This document shows positions 1-35,295 of a DNA stretch of 64,000 nt, in pieces (positions within the stretch are counted from its first letter, which is position 1; the number at the start of each line of letters is the position of its first letter). The position numbers and the translations under genes are program-made. Source of the DNA: Chrysomallon squamiferum (taxonomy: Eukaryota; Mollusca; Gastropoda; Neomphalida; Peltospiridae); the NCBI GenBank assembly GCA_012295275.1, contig CM022679.1, positions 28,350,664-28,414,663 on the forward strand, in the 5' to 3' direction. The notes beneath the pieces are model-generated. The model ran no database searches, was not told the DNA's origin, and saw nothing but the letters and a program-made list of their open reading frames with translations.

Positions 1-319
1 GACCAAGTCTTAGAATGTACAGTGGCATGCCATCTGTGAAACAAGAACACACTTAACACTCTTACACTAAACATCAATAAATAAACAGCTTTAACCTCAT
101 TCAGAGAAACAAAGCAAAACAAAAAATACAAACGAACAAACAAAAAAAACAAAAACAAAAAAATAACCCAAAAAAAAAAAAAATTTATGCAAATAAATAA
201 ATATATAATAATAGAAATATTATAATAATTTTGTTTAACAGGTAAAAAGTTCCACAAATAGACTAAAATTTGTATTTTATTGTTTATGAAATATTCTTGA
301 TGATTATAGAACTTGTTAC

Positions 320-5290
<4,971 letters not shown>

Positions 5291-5995
5291 TTATGTCAAA
5301 TTAAAAAATATAATTTATCCTTCAAATGCCATGGCGCCATTGTTCTCTATCCTGTTGATATCTCCTACGTTGTTTCTGAAGCACTCACCAATTCATCGCA
5401 TCCTTCCCGAACACGAATATTTATGTTTCGTGAAAACTGAAATAAAGATTTACTTCAAAAATATGATAAATTCTAATTATATAGATATAATCAGTCATTT
5501 TCTAATTAAATGATGCCTAAAAAAAAATTGAATATAATTTGCTAAATCGTTGAGAATTTCTTTCGCGTCGACGTTTTGTTTTAGATTTAATAATAATAAT
5601 AACAACAACAACAACAACAACAACAACTACAACAACAGCAACAACAACAACAAAAATAATATTTGTAAGATGGGAAATATCAAGTAAACTTTTTTATTAG
5701 AAATCAAAGTCGGTGTTAGTATTGTTCTCCAAGTTTCTTTTATACAATATTTCATTGGATCTTTTTTCAAACGGTTTCATTGGCTGATGAGCTATAGTGT
5801 ATACATTATTCGATCCTTTCCCTTCATATTTAAAATGTTATGTATATTTTATTTATTTCAACAAACATTATGAAACTGGTTCGCTGATGCAAAGCTGGGA
5901 TTTACCACCTTACTAAGTATGCCACTCAAACGGGTTTTCCTTTATAACGTCGCTAGGCGACGTTGCGATTTCTGATCCATGTGACGTACGTGAAA

Positions 5996-6035
<40 letters not shown>

Positions 6036-6196
6036 TTAATGTATTTATTATTTTCAATAATGTATCTCTTTATGCATGATTATCCTATTTTATAATTTGT
6101 AAAATCTTTGGCTGTGTTGTTCCTGGACTCTTAAAACTATATGTTTTATGTAAATGTTTTTGTCAACCAAAACTTTTACTAATTATGGTCTCTAGT

Positions 6197-6198
<2 letters not shown>

Positions 6199-6254
<56 letters not shown>
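6199..6254. repeat. (AC)n microsatellite
   Basis: A perfect AC dinucleotide run of about 28 copies in intergenic DNA. Confidence 0.97.
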
Positions 6255-6255
<1 letters not shown>

Positions 6256-7149
6256 AGTCTAATATTACAGAATACAATTTTGAAATCTGTTCACGTTAAC
6301 CGTTATTTTGTTTACAAAACAGTCTGAACTATGACAGCTGGTCCAGTGATTTTTTTATATCATTGTATTATAGATTGTTATTACTCAAAATGTGAGTTTT
6401 GTTCTGTGTGAATGACTGACATATATCTGCGTTCTATAACAGAACATTGTTAATTTATCACGGAAAACACAACTGTCTCGCGTGTTATATCAAACTGCCA
6501 ATCAGTCTCTGTGTACTGGGATCGGTTCCCGCTAACAAACTGTTTTTAAACGATAACATTGTTACTTCACTTTTAAAAATAGCTAACCATCTAACATACT
6601 AACACTACAACACACTTCTTTTGCCGTTACATACCACATTCTAAGACTGTCTCGATGAAATATGTTTCTGAATTATCAGTGGTAGTACAAATAGTAACTG
6701 TTTAACTTTTAAATGTGAATGACTGGTTTACTGATGTTGCAGGAAATATGTAGCAGAAGAAAAAAACAATAAGAGGAATCAGTGCATTTTTGTGAATTCA
6801 GGAAAAAAAAGAGAAAAGAAAAAAAAGTTCAAAACATTGTTTGGCTATTCTTTTATGATTCATTCACAACATCATGAAATATATTTAGAAATTTTAATGA
6901 ATGAAAATTCATATTTTTTTATTTTTCTTATTATTTAAGACACTAGGATTGTTAGTAAGAAACTGTAACAAAGCAAATAATAATAATAATATTGTGAAAA
7001 TTGAAATACATAAAATAAATAAATAAGTAAATATATAAAATAAAAATAAAAAGTAATAAATAAATAAATAAAGAAAGAAAGAAAGAAAGAAGAAATATAT
7101 AAAATTATTCTCCATCAGTGCTGACACCCAATGGTCAGAATGATATAAT

Positions 7150-7615
7150 AAAGTAACGTACTTGGACTAACATTAGCATGTGTGTGTACATCCGTGTGTA
7201 TATGCGTGTGCGTCTCTATAATTGTATATGTGTGTTTGTCTCCAAGATTGTGCCTCTTTCTGTGTGTATGTATACTGTGTGTGTCTGTGTGTTTGTGTGA
7301 CTGTGTATTTGCATGAGTGTATGTCTCTGTATGTCTGTGTGTGTCTGTGTGTATGTATGTATGTGTGTTTGCATGGGTTTGTGTCTGTGTGTTTGTGTGA
7401 CTGTGTATTTGCATGGGTGTATGTCTGTGTGTGTATGTGTGTGACTGGGTGTTTGGCTGACTGTAAATGCATGGGTGTATGTCTGTGTGTTTGTGTGACT
7501 GTGTAAATGCATGGGTGTATGTGTGTGTAAATGTGTGTCTGTGTGTTTGTGTGACTGTGTAAATGCATGGGTGTATGTCTGTGTGTGTAAATGTGTGTGT
7601 CTGTTTGAGTGTGTC
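7150..7615. repeat. Degenerate TG-rich satellite with a TGTGTGTCTG/TGACTGTGTA(T)TTGCATG motif
   Basis: Interrupted TG repeats with a recurring longer motif containing GTGACTGTGTA and GCATGGGTGTATGT. It stays open in several frames and so makes spurious His/Thr-rich and Cys/Val-rich reading frames on both strands; I do not regard them as genes. Confidence 0.85.
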
Positions 7616-8836
7616 TACGCTATGGTATGATTAAAATAGCAATTTCTTTTGTTAACGATGTTTTCATTTCTAATTCGTATTTTAGAGATATTCGTTCAGA
7701 CTTAATTTTGACGTAAGTCGTTGGCGTGATTCTGTTTATTTCGTGACGTGTGTGTGTGTGTGTGTTTGTGTGTGATTAGCACCACTTGATCTAATTTCAC
7801 AGCTGAAGTATTCCCAGTTGACGTAAAGCAGAGGACTAGGTTTTCTCCCACACAGTCTTCTTTGATCCCAAGCTGAATTAACTGTTGTAGCAAGAGTTAG
7901 ACCTCTACACGTTTGCTAATTCTATTTTATTTTAAGTAAGGCCAAAATTATTTGATATTCTGACTTACAGATCCACAGATTCGATTTTTCTTATTTTAGA
8001 AAATAGAAATAATTAGTTTAATTAGTTTTATTATATTCTGCCAACAGTGTACTCGTCTTTATAAAAGTATAATAAACTGTAAAGGAACAACCATAACTGA
8101 CCGCAGACAAGGGAAATTAAAAAAAAAAAAAAAAAAAAAATCCAACGTTTTAGATAAATTATTCCCTGATTTGTGAGTTATGTCATTAATGAGTGAAATA
8201 AGTAAATTCTCAACTAAAATTGACCCAGCTGGAGAAGGGAACGATCTAGAGTACAGTGGCTATATAGTAGCTGGTATAACAACACACGAAGCTATAATTT
8301 AGTAGATGGAGTATACATTGCTTTGTTACTTCACTCTCTGATGGTTTGTGATAGCTTTTCCAGACGTAGCAAAACGTGTGTATATTCATTTACTGCCTGT
8401 AGCCAGTGGCCCACCTTCTTGGAGACTCACATACTCATTACACAGTTCCCACTTAACCGTACAGTCTAATAGCCTATTACATAATTCCCACTTGATTTAA
8501 TAATATTTTATTAGATGAAGTGGGCAGACACCAAATATCTGTATGTATGTATGTATTACTGTCTGTGTATGTTTGTGTGTGTGTGTGTATATATATGTGT
8601 GTGTATCTGTATGTGTGTTTTGTACAGAACAGTTGATACAGATATTACTAGTAATTTCTTCATCACAAACTGACTCCGTCCAAGTCCACTTAATAACTAA
8701 AGAGTTTTTATTTATTCTGTTTTCACTGTTCAGCGTGTAGTAAAAATGTTGACAATGTCAAATTTAATAAGCATGTGAGTAAATAAATAAAACAAACAAA
8801 CAAATAAATAAATAAATAAATAAATAAATAAATTTA

Positions 8837-8842
8837 TTTATT
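8837..8842 (-). terminator. Candidate polyadenylation signal of gene A (AATAAA)
   Basis: On the minus strand AATAAA lies about 41 bases after the gene A stop codon at 8883-8885. It sits at the edge of an AAAT repeat, so the match could be chance. No cleavage site can be proved from sequence alone. Confidence 0.35.
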
Positions 8843-8882
8843 TTCGTCGAGTAGTTGTATTTGTAAATTTGTTTCACTGGAC

Positions 8883-27679
<18,797 letters not shown>

Positions 27680-27698
27680 GTTGGCCGAGTGACAGCTG

Positions 27699-27887
27699 CG
27701 GTTTAAAGAACAGCTTGTATCTTTACAGTTTAAAGAACAGCTTGTATCTATACAGTTTAAAGAACAGCTTGTATCTTTACAGTTTAAAGAACAGCTTGTG
27801 TCTATACAGTTTAAAGAACAGCTTGTGTCTATACAGTTTAAAGAACAGCTTGTGTCTATACAGTTTAAAGAACAGCTTGTGTCGTGG
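27699..27887 (-). repeat. 27-bp tandem repeat (7 units) in the predicted 5' UTR of gene A
   Basis: Seven near-identical 27-bp units, each with the minus-strand core AAGCTGTTCTTTAAAC and a variable GACA or GATA spacer. The unit length is a multiple of three, so a stop-free frame (DTSCSLNC repeated) runs through the array into the gene A start codon. Upstream in-frame ATGs lie before the TATA box, so I read the array as 5' UTR rather than protein. Confidence 0.9.
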
Positions 27888-27895
27888 TATTTATA
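27888..27895 (-). promoter_or_regulatory. TATA box of gene A (TATAAATA)
   Basis: A perfect TATAAATA on the minus strand lies about 210 bases upstream of the predicted start codon and directly before the 27-bp repeat array. Transcription starting about 30 bases downstream would begin within the array (near 27860). No ATG occurs between this box and 27679, so the ATG at 27679 would be the first in the mRNA. Confidence 0.55.
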
Positions 27896-28684
27896 CAGCG
27901 TGTTAATTATTAAACTGAGTCGGTATCGTGTTACTGAACGTTGGTTTATGTCTTGAAAAAATCTTACTTTTATGCAAGTATGAATATACATATGTATGTA
28001 TGTATGTATGTGTATGTGTGTGTCTGCGTATATGTGTGTCTACGTATATGTGTGCATATGTGTATGTATGTATATATGTGTGCATGTGTACATGTATTTA
28101 TGTATATATGTGTGTATGTATATGTGTGTATATATATATATATAATATAAATGTATATATATATATATATGTATATATATATTTATATATGTATCTACTA
28201 TAGATATGTGTGTATGTGTGTATTTGTAGTTATGTATGTAGGTATGTATATAAAAATATGCAGTCCATTCTTTGATTTATTATGGCTCTGTATAAGATGT
28301 TTGTACATCGTCAGTACTTGCTTATCTAGAAACACGTATTCTTCTGTATTAATAAAATATGTATATATGATGATATTTGCGAATACAATTTTAAATCAAA
28401 TATTTATGTAAATGTTTGACCGATTATTTTCATTTTCTCTCTCATAATGTCAATAGCAGATCTGTTTGTAAATGTAATAATATACTATTTACACACACAC
28501 GCACGCACGCACGCACACACGTATTTGCTGTATGTTTCTAGATGTTGGAGCAGATCATCTACCATAAGTAATTTGTGTGTGTTTTGGTTACAGTTTAATA
28601 TTCAGGTGATAATACACATTTCACAGATCCTGTTCAGGTTTGTGTTTTTTTTGTTAGTAATTTCTTTTGACTTCTAAATACAGT

Positions 28685-28990
28685 TTTAGTTGATCAGCCA
28701 CGTGGTTCCCTGGTGCACTGGGCTAATGTGGTGAAAGTGGTGCTGGGGACCAAATGGCTGTTTTCTGTGGGCTTCGATAAACCACTTTGGGGTTCCATGG
28801 CCAATATGAACCTAATGGGTGGGTCACTGGTCCCTTACCCAGGGGCACACTGAGCCCTCAGGGACTTTGTTATATCAGTGACTCCTATAACGATGTTGTT
28901 GAAGGCAACCTATCAAACTTGTAATCGAGAGCAATGACGCCTCTATAAGCATTAGCAGGTTTTCAATAAACAGCTATAAATGACCAAATA
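28685..28990. other. Non-repetitive GC-richer block, possible interspersed element
   Basis: About 300 bases differ in composition from the AT-rich flanks. The plus strand has TGGTGCACTGG, close to a pol III A box, and GGGTTCCATGG, loosely like a B box, about 85 bases apart. A tRNA-derived SINE is one reading, but the B box match is poor, spacing is long, and I see no second copy in this window. Confidence 0.25.
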
Positions 28991-29300
28991 TCTTAAACAT
29001 GGCTCATCTGACCCCAGTTTCCCTATTAACTGAACTGATTTGATTATTTGTTCATTATTTAAGAATATATAATTAAGCTGAATGCTAATAAATAGGATTA
29101 ATAAATATTTTATAAATGTTTTGTTATTTGTTATTAGACGCCTATCTTTGCTAATAATAAAGTTCTTAACAAAATGCTTGTGGAGAAACAAAGAGAAATT
29201 GTTTTGTATATACCTAGAAGCGTATTGGTTTTTTCGTTTTTGTTTCTTAGTTTCTTTTCTTTTCTTTTTTCTTTTTCCTTTTTTCTTTCTTTATTTCTTT

Positions 29301-29341
<41 letters not shown>

Positions 29342-30093
29342 ATTTTGAACACATTTTATTGTATATTATTCACAAACCTAGAAAAAAGATAAGAGCAAAA
29401 CCCCAAAAAATCCAAACGAAGTTTATCGATCAGTCTTCAAAGAGAAATAATTAATAGCTATTTCTTGTGATAACAACGTCTTCATTTCTAATTCATATTT
29501 TTGAGAGATTTTGTTTAACACATAATTCTGACGGGAAATGAAACTTGTTTCTGATAAAAAGAAAAAATGCTTTTTAAATTTTATTATTATTATTTTTTTT
29601 TATCAATATATCAATAATTCCGGTTATGTTTGGACGTGTATGTGTGTGCGTGTGTGTATGTATGTATGTGTATATTTTCGGATTTGAATATTCTCTGTCT
29701 TTTTAGACTGCGCTTGGACAATAATTTGGAAACGCACAGGCACAGGAGGACAAAGTCCAATCACAACCTCACAAACCCCGTAGTTATTTTGAGAAGGAAT
29801 AACATGTTAATATTATAAACACTTTGAGAACAGAAGACGGAATACATTTTAAAACACGTTTATTAAACATTAAATTTGTATACAGTACTGTAACAGAGAA
29901 TTACACTGTAATCGATACACAAATCACAGAATATACTTTATGAAATAAATAAATAAATAAATACGTAAACAAAGAAACAAATAAGTAAGTAAATTAATAA
30001 ATAAATAAATAAAAAAGAAAGCCATGAAAGAAAGAATAAGTATAAAGCTGAATAACCCGATCTGACAAAGGATCATGATTAACCTCATGCATT

Positions 30094-30097
<4 letters not shown>

Positions 30098-30151
<54 letters not shown>

Positions 30152-30220
30152 TAATAATAATAATAATAGTAATAGTAATAATAATAATAATAATGATAAT
30201 AATAATAATAATGATAAAAT
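30098..30220. repeat. (AAT)n microsatellite
   Basis: About 40 AAT-type triplets with AAC, AGT and ATG interruptions. A similar tract lies at 30525-30695. Confidence 0.93.
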
Positions 30221-30633
30221 CAATAAAAATCATCGAGCTATAAAAAGTACAATTACGTGAACATCTACGTTAACGACAACAACAACTACATCTACAATAA
30301 AGCAACAACTGCAATGAGTCAATACAACATAAATAACAGTTACATCTAAAGATAACCTTGAGTTAGGCTATTGTTCTCATTATTCATAATTTATTAGTAT
30401 ATGTAAGAAAACAGTATATTCATCTTTGCTTTTATTAATAAGAAATCTCATATTTTTCCAGTTCATTATCTGAATTATCTTATTTAAAAAAGAAAAAGAA
30501 AACTAATCTATATGATATTGATAATGATAGTAATAGTAGTAGTAGTAGTAATAATAATAATAATAGCAATAACAACAACAACAACAACAATAATAACAAT
30601 AATAATAATAATAATAATAATAATAGCAACAAC

Positions 30634-30674
<41 letters not shown>

Positions 30675-31758
30675 TAAAAAAAATAATAATAAGTAAAATA
30701 TCATAGACTGTGTAATTCAACATCAATAAACTGTAAAATCGCCAGCTGGCAGCTCTAACATGATTTTGATAAAAGTTTAACAAACTAACGTTTGAGATCA
30801 CTTAGTCTGAATGTCAGTGCATTAAACAACTATAAACCTGATTTCGAATAGGAATTGTCAGTTTGCACGCTTATATCACAGCTAGTTTTATATTAACAAA
30901 ACCAAATAGCATCTCGACATTGTTCCTCTGATGGGTCAGTAATACTTGCTATATTTGCCTCTACAAGTATTCATTACGAAGCCTGATTATGTCTAAAAGC
31001 AGCAGTAAAGACAGCACGCACCATAGAGTAACCATGGTAACTACCGCGGTAACAAAAACTGAGTTAATACAATTTTGCACAAAATAAATATCGCACGTGA
31101 ACAACTAATATTATACATCTACAAAAATTATTATTATCTCTGAGCGTGTATTTGTGTGTGTGTCTGTGTGCGTTGGTATGTGTGTGTATGTGCGTGTATC
31201 TATGTATGTATGTAAATATACGTGTGTATGTATGTACTTATGTGCATGTCTCAACATGTGTACATACACTGATATATGTAAGTATTTCAGTTTTGCATGT
31301 ATGAAAATTAGTGGTCAAATTATTTATTTCAGTTATCTGTACATTAACAATTTAGTAACATTAAAATGTCTTATTTAGCTTATTGTAAATCAATGATGAA
31401 GTTTTCTTCTACTTCAGATCATGTCTCTTTCTCACTTCGCTGTCCGCTATTTGTCGAAATGTTGATATTATCGTTCTGTGGTCAATATCTGGTAAATATT
31501 AAAAAAAAGAGTCAATGTTCGATGCAGAAAACTCACATAAAATATATAATTGTATAATGAGCTATAGAATTTTGCAAAAAACAACCCTCTTCAGTAAACA
31601 AAAAAAAAAAAATGAATATAAAAAACATAAAAACAAATTGAAAATAAAATAAAATAAAATAAAATAAAATAAAATAAAATAATATAAGAATACATAAAAA
31701 ATGTATACATGTATATGAATGTGAATGCTGTATTTAATATGAATAATATTCGTTTTGT

Positions 31759-33026
31759 TTAACATTTCAGCAGAAGATTCCTGGTTTCCTCACCTTGTTT
31801 TGATTGCAAAGTACCATTTTTCTTCTTCCCTGTGACGATCTCTTTTGCAGAATTCCACAGATACGTGGTCAGTTCAAAGTCTCGGTCGCATCCTCTTTCT
31901 TCAGCAAGCATTGCCATCGTGTCCAGCAGTATTGTCATGAAGATGTTGGCGAGGGTGAAGGTGACCACCACGATGAACGTGATGAAGTAAATCAGACCAA
32001 ACCAGCTACTTTCTGCTGGGATGGTCATCTTGGTGAATCCAGCGTGACCAAGAACTCCAGAGAAAAGACTTTCCAAACACGTGATGATGTCTTTGTACTC
32101 TTTAGAAAAGGGACCGAAGAAAATGAGGCCGCACATGGCGAAAGCAAACAGGACAAGGATAACGTAAAAGAAGAAGCCAGGAAGAGTTTTAGAACTCTTT
32201 TTCAACACAGTGAACACAGTCCTAGTCACTTTGGTGTAGCCCATCACTTTAATGAGGCGTAGAGTGACAATAGCAAGAAGAACAGAAACCACGTAGATAA
32301 AGAAACTGTCCCAAACAGCTATGTGAAAGAAGTTGACGAAAATTCGAGTGTTTTCTCTGAACTTGGCCAAAGCTTCTGTGGTGTAGCGAAGTCTGATAAA
32401 GTACAAGACGACGGCAGTAAATGAGAGAGAGACTGTGGCGAGTTCTGCGATGTTCCAGAACTGTCTGAAGAACGACCATCTTTCTTTGAGAAGTCGGACG
32501 CAGATAACGATTACCCAAACAAATGTTGTTATAAGGAACAAAATCTCGCAGATTCGGATGTAAATTCCCATTCCACCAGTAACCTCCAAACTCCTGAATG
32601 TGAAGATGTTAGTGAAGTGTAGAACCGCGCCAGTTTCAGGAAACTCGGACAGCAAGCTGATGTAGGCGAACATGTTGAGATTGCCAGAGTACACGGTGAA
32701 CTCGAGAAACACGGCTCTCGTCTGACGATTAATCCACATCGTGTCTATCAACTCACGTATTGTTTGTTTCGCCACTGCTCGACTTATGTCCATTTCGGCG
32801 ATGTATCCACCACCTCCGTACACAGTCAAACCGCCAGGAATTGGAATGCCCCAGATTTTCGAAGCTGGAACAAAACTCCAAGCATCACTTGTTAATCTGA
32901 GTCCTTCTTCTGGATCACAAGGTTTCGTCGTATTCCACCCCAGGCAGTAAGTTTCTGTATCTTCGGTGATTATAGAATAAGGTGGAATGCAAGGAATATT
33001 GCCTATGTATGGCAACGAACAAACAA
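31759..33026 (-). CDS. Gene B exon 24: polycystin (TOP) domain, channel module and stop
   Basis: Contains IWGIPIPGGLTVYGGGGYI and RQTRAVFLEFTVYSGNLN of the polycystin domain. Five helices follow: ICEILFLITTFVWVIVICV, IAELATVSLSFTAVVLYFI, FIYVVSVLLAIVTLRLI, FYVILVLFAFAMCGLIFF and LIYFITFIVVVTFTLANIF. The pore loop reads SGVLGHAGF, with His in place of the polycystin-2 filter Asp. The tail is short (KEIVTGKKKNGTLQSKQGEE) and ends in TAA at 31759-31761. No coiled coil is evident. Confidence 0.95.
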
Positions 33027-35106
33027 CTGGAATAGATAATAATTTATTGTTGATTTAGTTTATATTTATTATTTCTTCTGTGTATAGAGATACATATATA
33101 TGTGTTTATATGTATATCAGATTATTTTGGTATACGAATAAGTAATGATGTTTATAAAATATGAAAGAAACGAACGAACGAACGAATGAACGAATGAATG
33201 AATGAATAAATAAATAAATAAGTAAATTTAAATACTGTTACCTTTTCTTTGTCTGAGAAGCCTGAGACGAGGCGCTCCAACTCGGTAGTTAGTCAGATCT
33301 GACATGAGAAGCCGATCTTCTGGCCCCAGCAGGTCTTTGTTGAAGTTTTCCTCTGGGTACATGGCGTCTATTATAGTGTAGTTTAGCCACATGTAGTAGT
33401 CTCTGATGCAGTGAATCTAAGTGTTAAAACACCAAAAAATATAAAATTGCACTCAGTATGTCAAGCCAGGCATTTAGCCAATTCTTCAACAAGTTAATGC
33501 ATCTGACCAACGTATAGTTAGTTTTGTTTGATAATGTGTATAATGACTGGATCTAGAGTGTTAAATAGCTGAACGTTTTACAGTAGTACACTGGGTGTGA
33601 TACGCTGAGAATAGAAACTTACGTCGTCTTCTACCGGGAGATCTGCCTGCAGAGTCGAGTGTTTTGCATCGATGGGACGAAACAGCTGGTTCTGGAGGTT
33701 GGTGCGCAGCAGAAAGCCGTGCGGGTCTCTGTTGCTGTAGCAGATAGAACAGAGCAGAACGAGCAGGAAGACGGTGACGAGAAACTCGCTCACTGCTTTC
33801 TGCATCTTCTCGTTTTGTTTCACCTTGAATCTCACTTCTTCCACGACTTTCTCGGGAAATGCACTTCTGTAGTCCACGCGCCGCCTCGCTAAAACAAACA
33901 ACAAGAAATCAGCGACATTGTCTTTAATAAATATAAACCTTCAGATGTACATGTGATCAGAGCTTTAAGAAACAAGTGTGAACAGAGCTTTAAGACATAA
34001 ATGTGACTAGAATTCTAAGATATAAAAATGATGTGAACAGAGATTTAAGATAAAAATATGAACTGAGCTTGAAGGTACATATGTGAACAGGGTTTTTAGG
34101 TGGAACTGATGATACAGTGATAAAGATGTTTAAAAGGACAAACGTAACGGAGACGGGTTTTGACGATCTTTAGGTAGCACCGGTGAAAAAATTAGAAACT
34201 ACAAAATATGGTGAATAACAATAGTTTCTTCTTCTTTTCTTTTTTGTTTCAACTAAAACCATCTTCTCTATTCGTGACAGTTAGCTTTATTAACGTACAA
34301 GATTAAGAAATCATTTGAAATAAATATCTTTACATTTTCTGCTTCAGCTAGTGGACTCTACTGGTTTACATGAGCATCAGCTGTGTACTTGCCCAGTCTT
34401 GCTGCTAACAGTTATCAAGTTTCAGTTGGGCATGTTATGATATTGTTGTATTCTGTTCATTATTCACTGATTCGTTTTCATATTAAACACTTACGTATGG
34501 TTTGTTTTCCAATTTTTGTGTTCTTCTCATAAATTCTCCTGAGATCAAACATAGTGGGTCGAACAACTTTGATCTTTTTCATAATGGCTGCAAATATTAT
34601 CGCTAAGAAGAGAATCTGTAAACAAATAAGTCAAAATAACTAAATATTAGATAAACACATAAGCTGATTCCACAGTATTGCTGCTACTACCAATAACAGT
34701 TAACATCACACCCGAAATCTCTGAATACCGTAATATATATTCACCTTAAACGGATCGAGAACGAACATGGACTCAGCAAAGCTCATGAAGAAGGTCATCA
34801 GAAACTCTTCTGATATGTCCTTGCCCCACTCAGCGCTGTACAGGATGACGAAGAAACTAGACGCAGCTGATGCCAGGATGACGATGATCCAGGCGATGTA
34901 GACGCAGAAGTGAGGCAGGACCCCTTCCTCGTCGTCCACGATGTCTTTGATGACCAGCACCTTCTGCAGCGCCACGCTGTCCTTGTAGAACTTGAATCGT
35001 TTGAAGCAGGGTGACATCCAGTGTGACGTGTACTCCTCTGTTGATGTCTGACTCTTACTCAGCTTGGATTTTCTAAACGTAAATTTTAGAATTTGCCTCC
35101 AAAGTT

Positions 35107-35138
<32 letters not shown>

Positions 35139-35260
35139 TACTTAAAGCTGTGAACAGAACAAGAAATTAAATCTACTGGCCTAAGAAATATGGCTAACAG
35201 AAACTATTAGCTTTATGAACAATATTAACGAAATAATACAATAACAATAACAATTATGAT

Positions 35261-35295
<35 letters not shown>

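Larger units (their letters stand above)
27896..31758. other. Intergenic region between gene A (5' end) and gene B (3' end)
   Basis: Contains TATG/TG/TA repeats (27990-28210), one GC-richer non-repetitive block (28685-28990), a T-rich tract (29230-29335), (AAT)n tracts (30098-30220 and 30525-30695), TG repeats (31150-31260) and AAAAT repeats (31645-31682). No gene is supported on either strand. AATAAA on the minus strand near 31322-31328 could end gene B transcripts but is about 430 bases past the stop. Confidence 0.55.

Noticed and set aside
5331-5513. Plus-strand 60-codon open frame with a hydrophobic start (MAPLFSILLISPTLF)
   Set aside because: No homology, no following exon with matching phase, no domain; it sits in AT-rich intergenic DNA where frames of this length are expected by chance.
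7115-7568. Overlapping His/Thr-rich and Cys/Val-rich frames on both strands
   Set aside because: They are translations of a degenerate TG repeat, open in several frames at once.
7702-7893. Minus-strand 63-codon frame containing VLCFTSTGNTSAVKLDQVVL
   Set aside because: It looks less repetitive than its neighbours, but it has no recognisable domain and ends in a TG/CA repeat; splice sites and homology are lacking.
30075-30706. Poly-Asn, poly-Leu and poly-Ile frames
   Set aside because: Translations of (AAT)n tracts in intergenic DNA.
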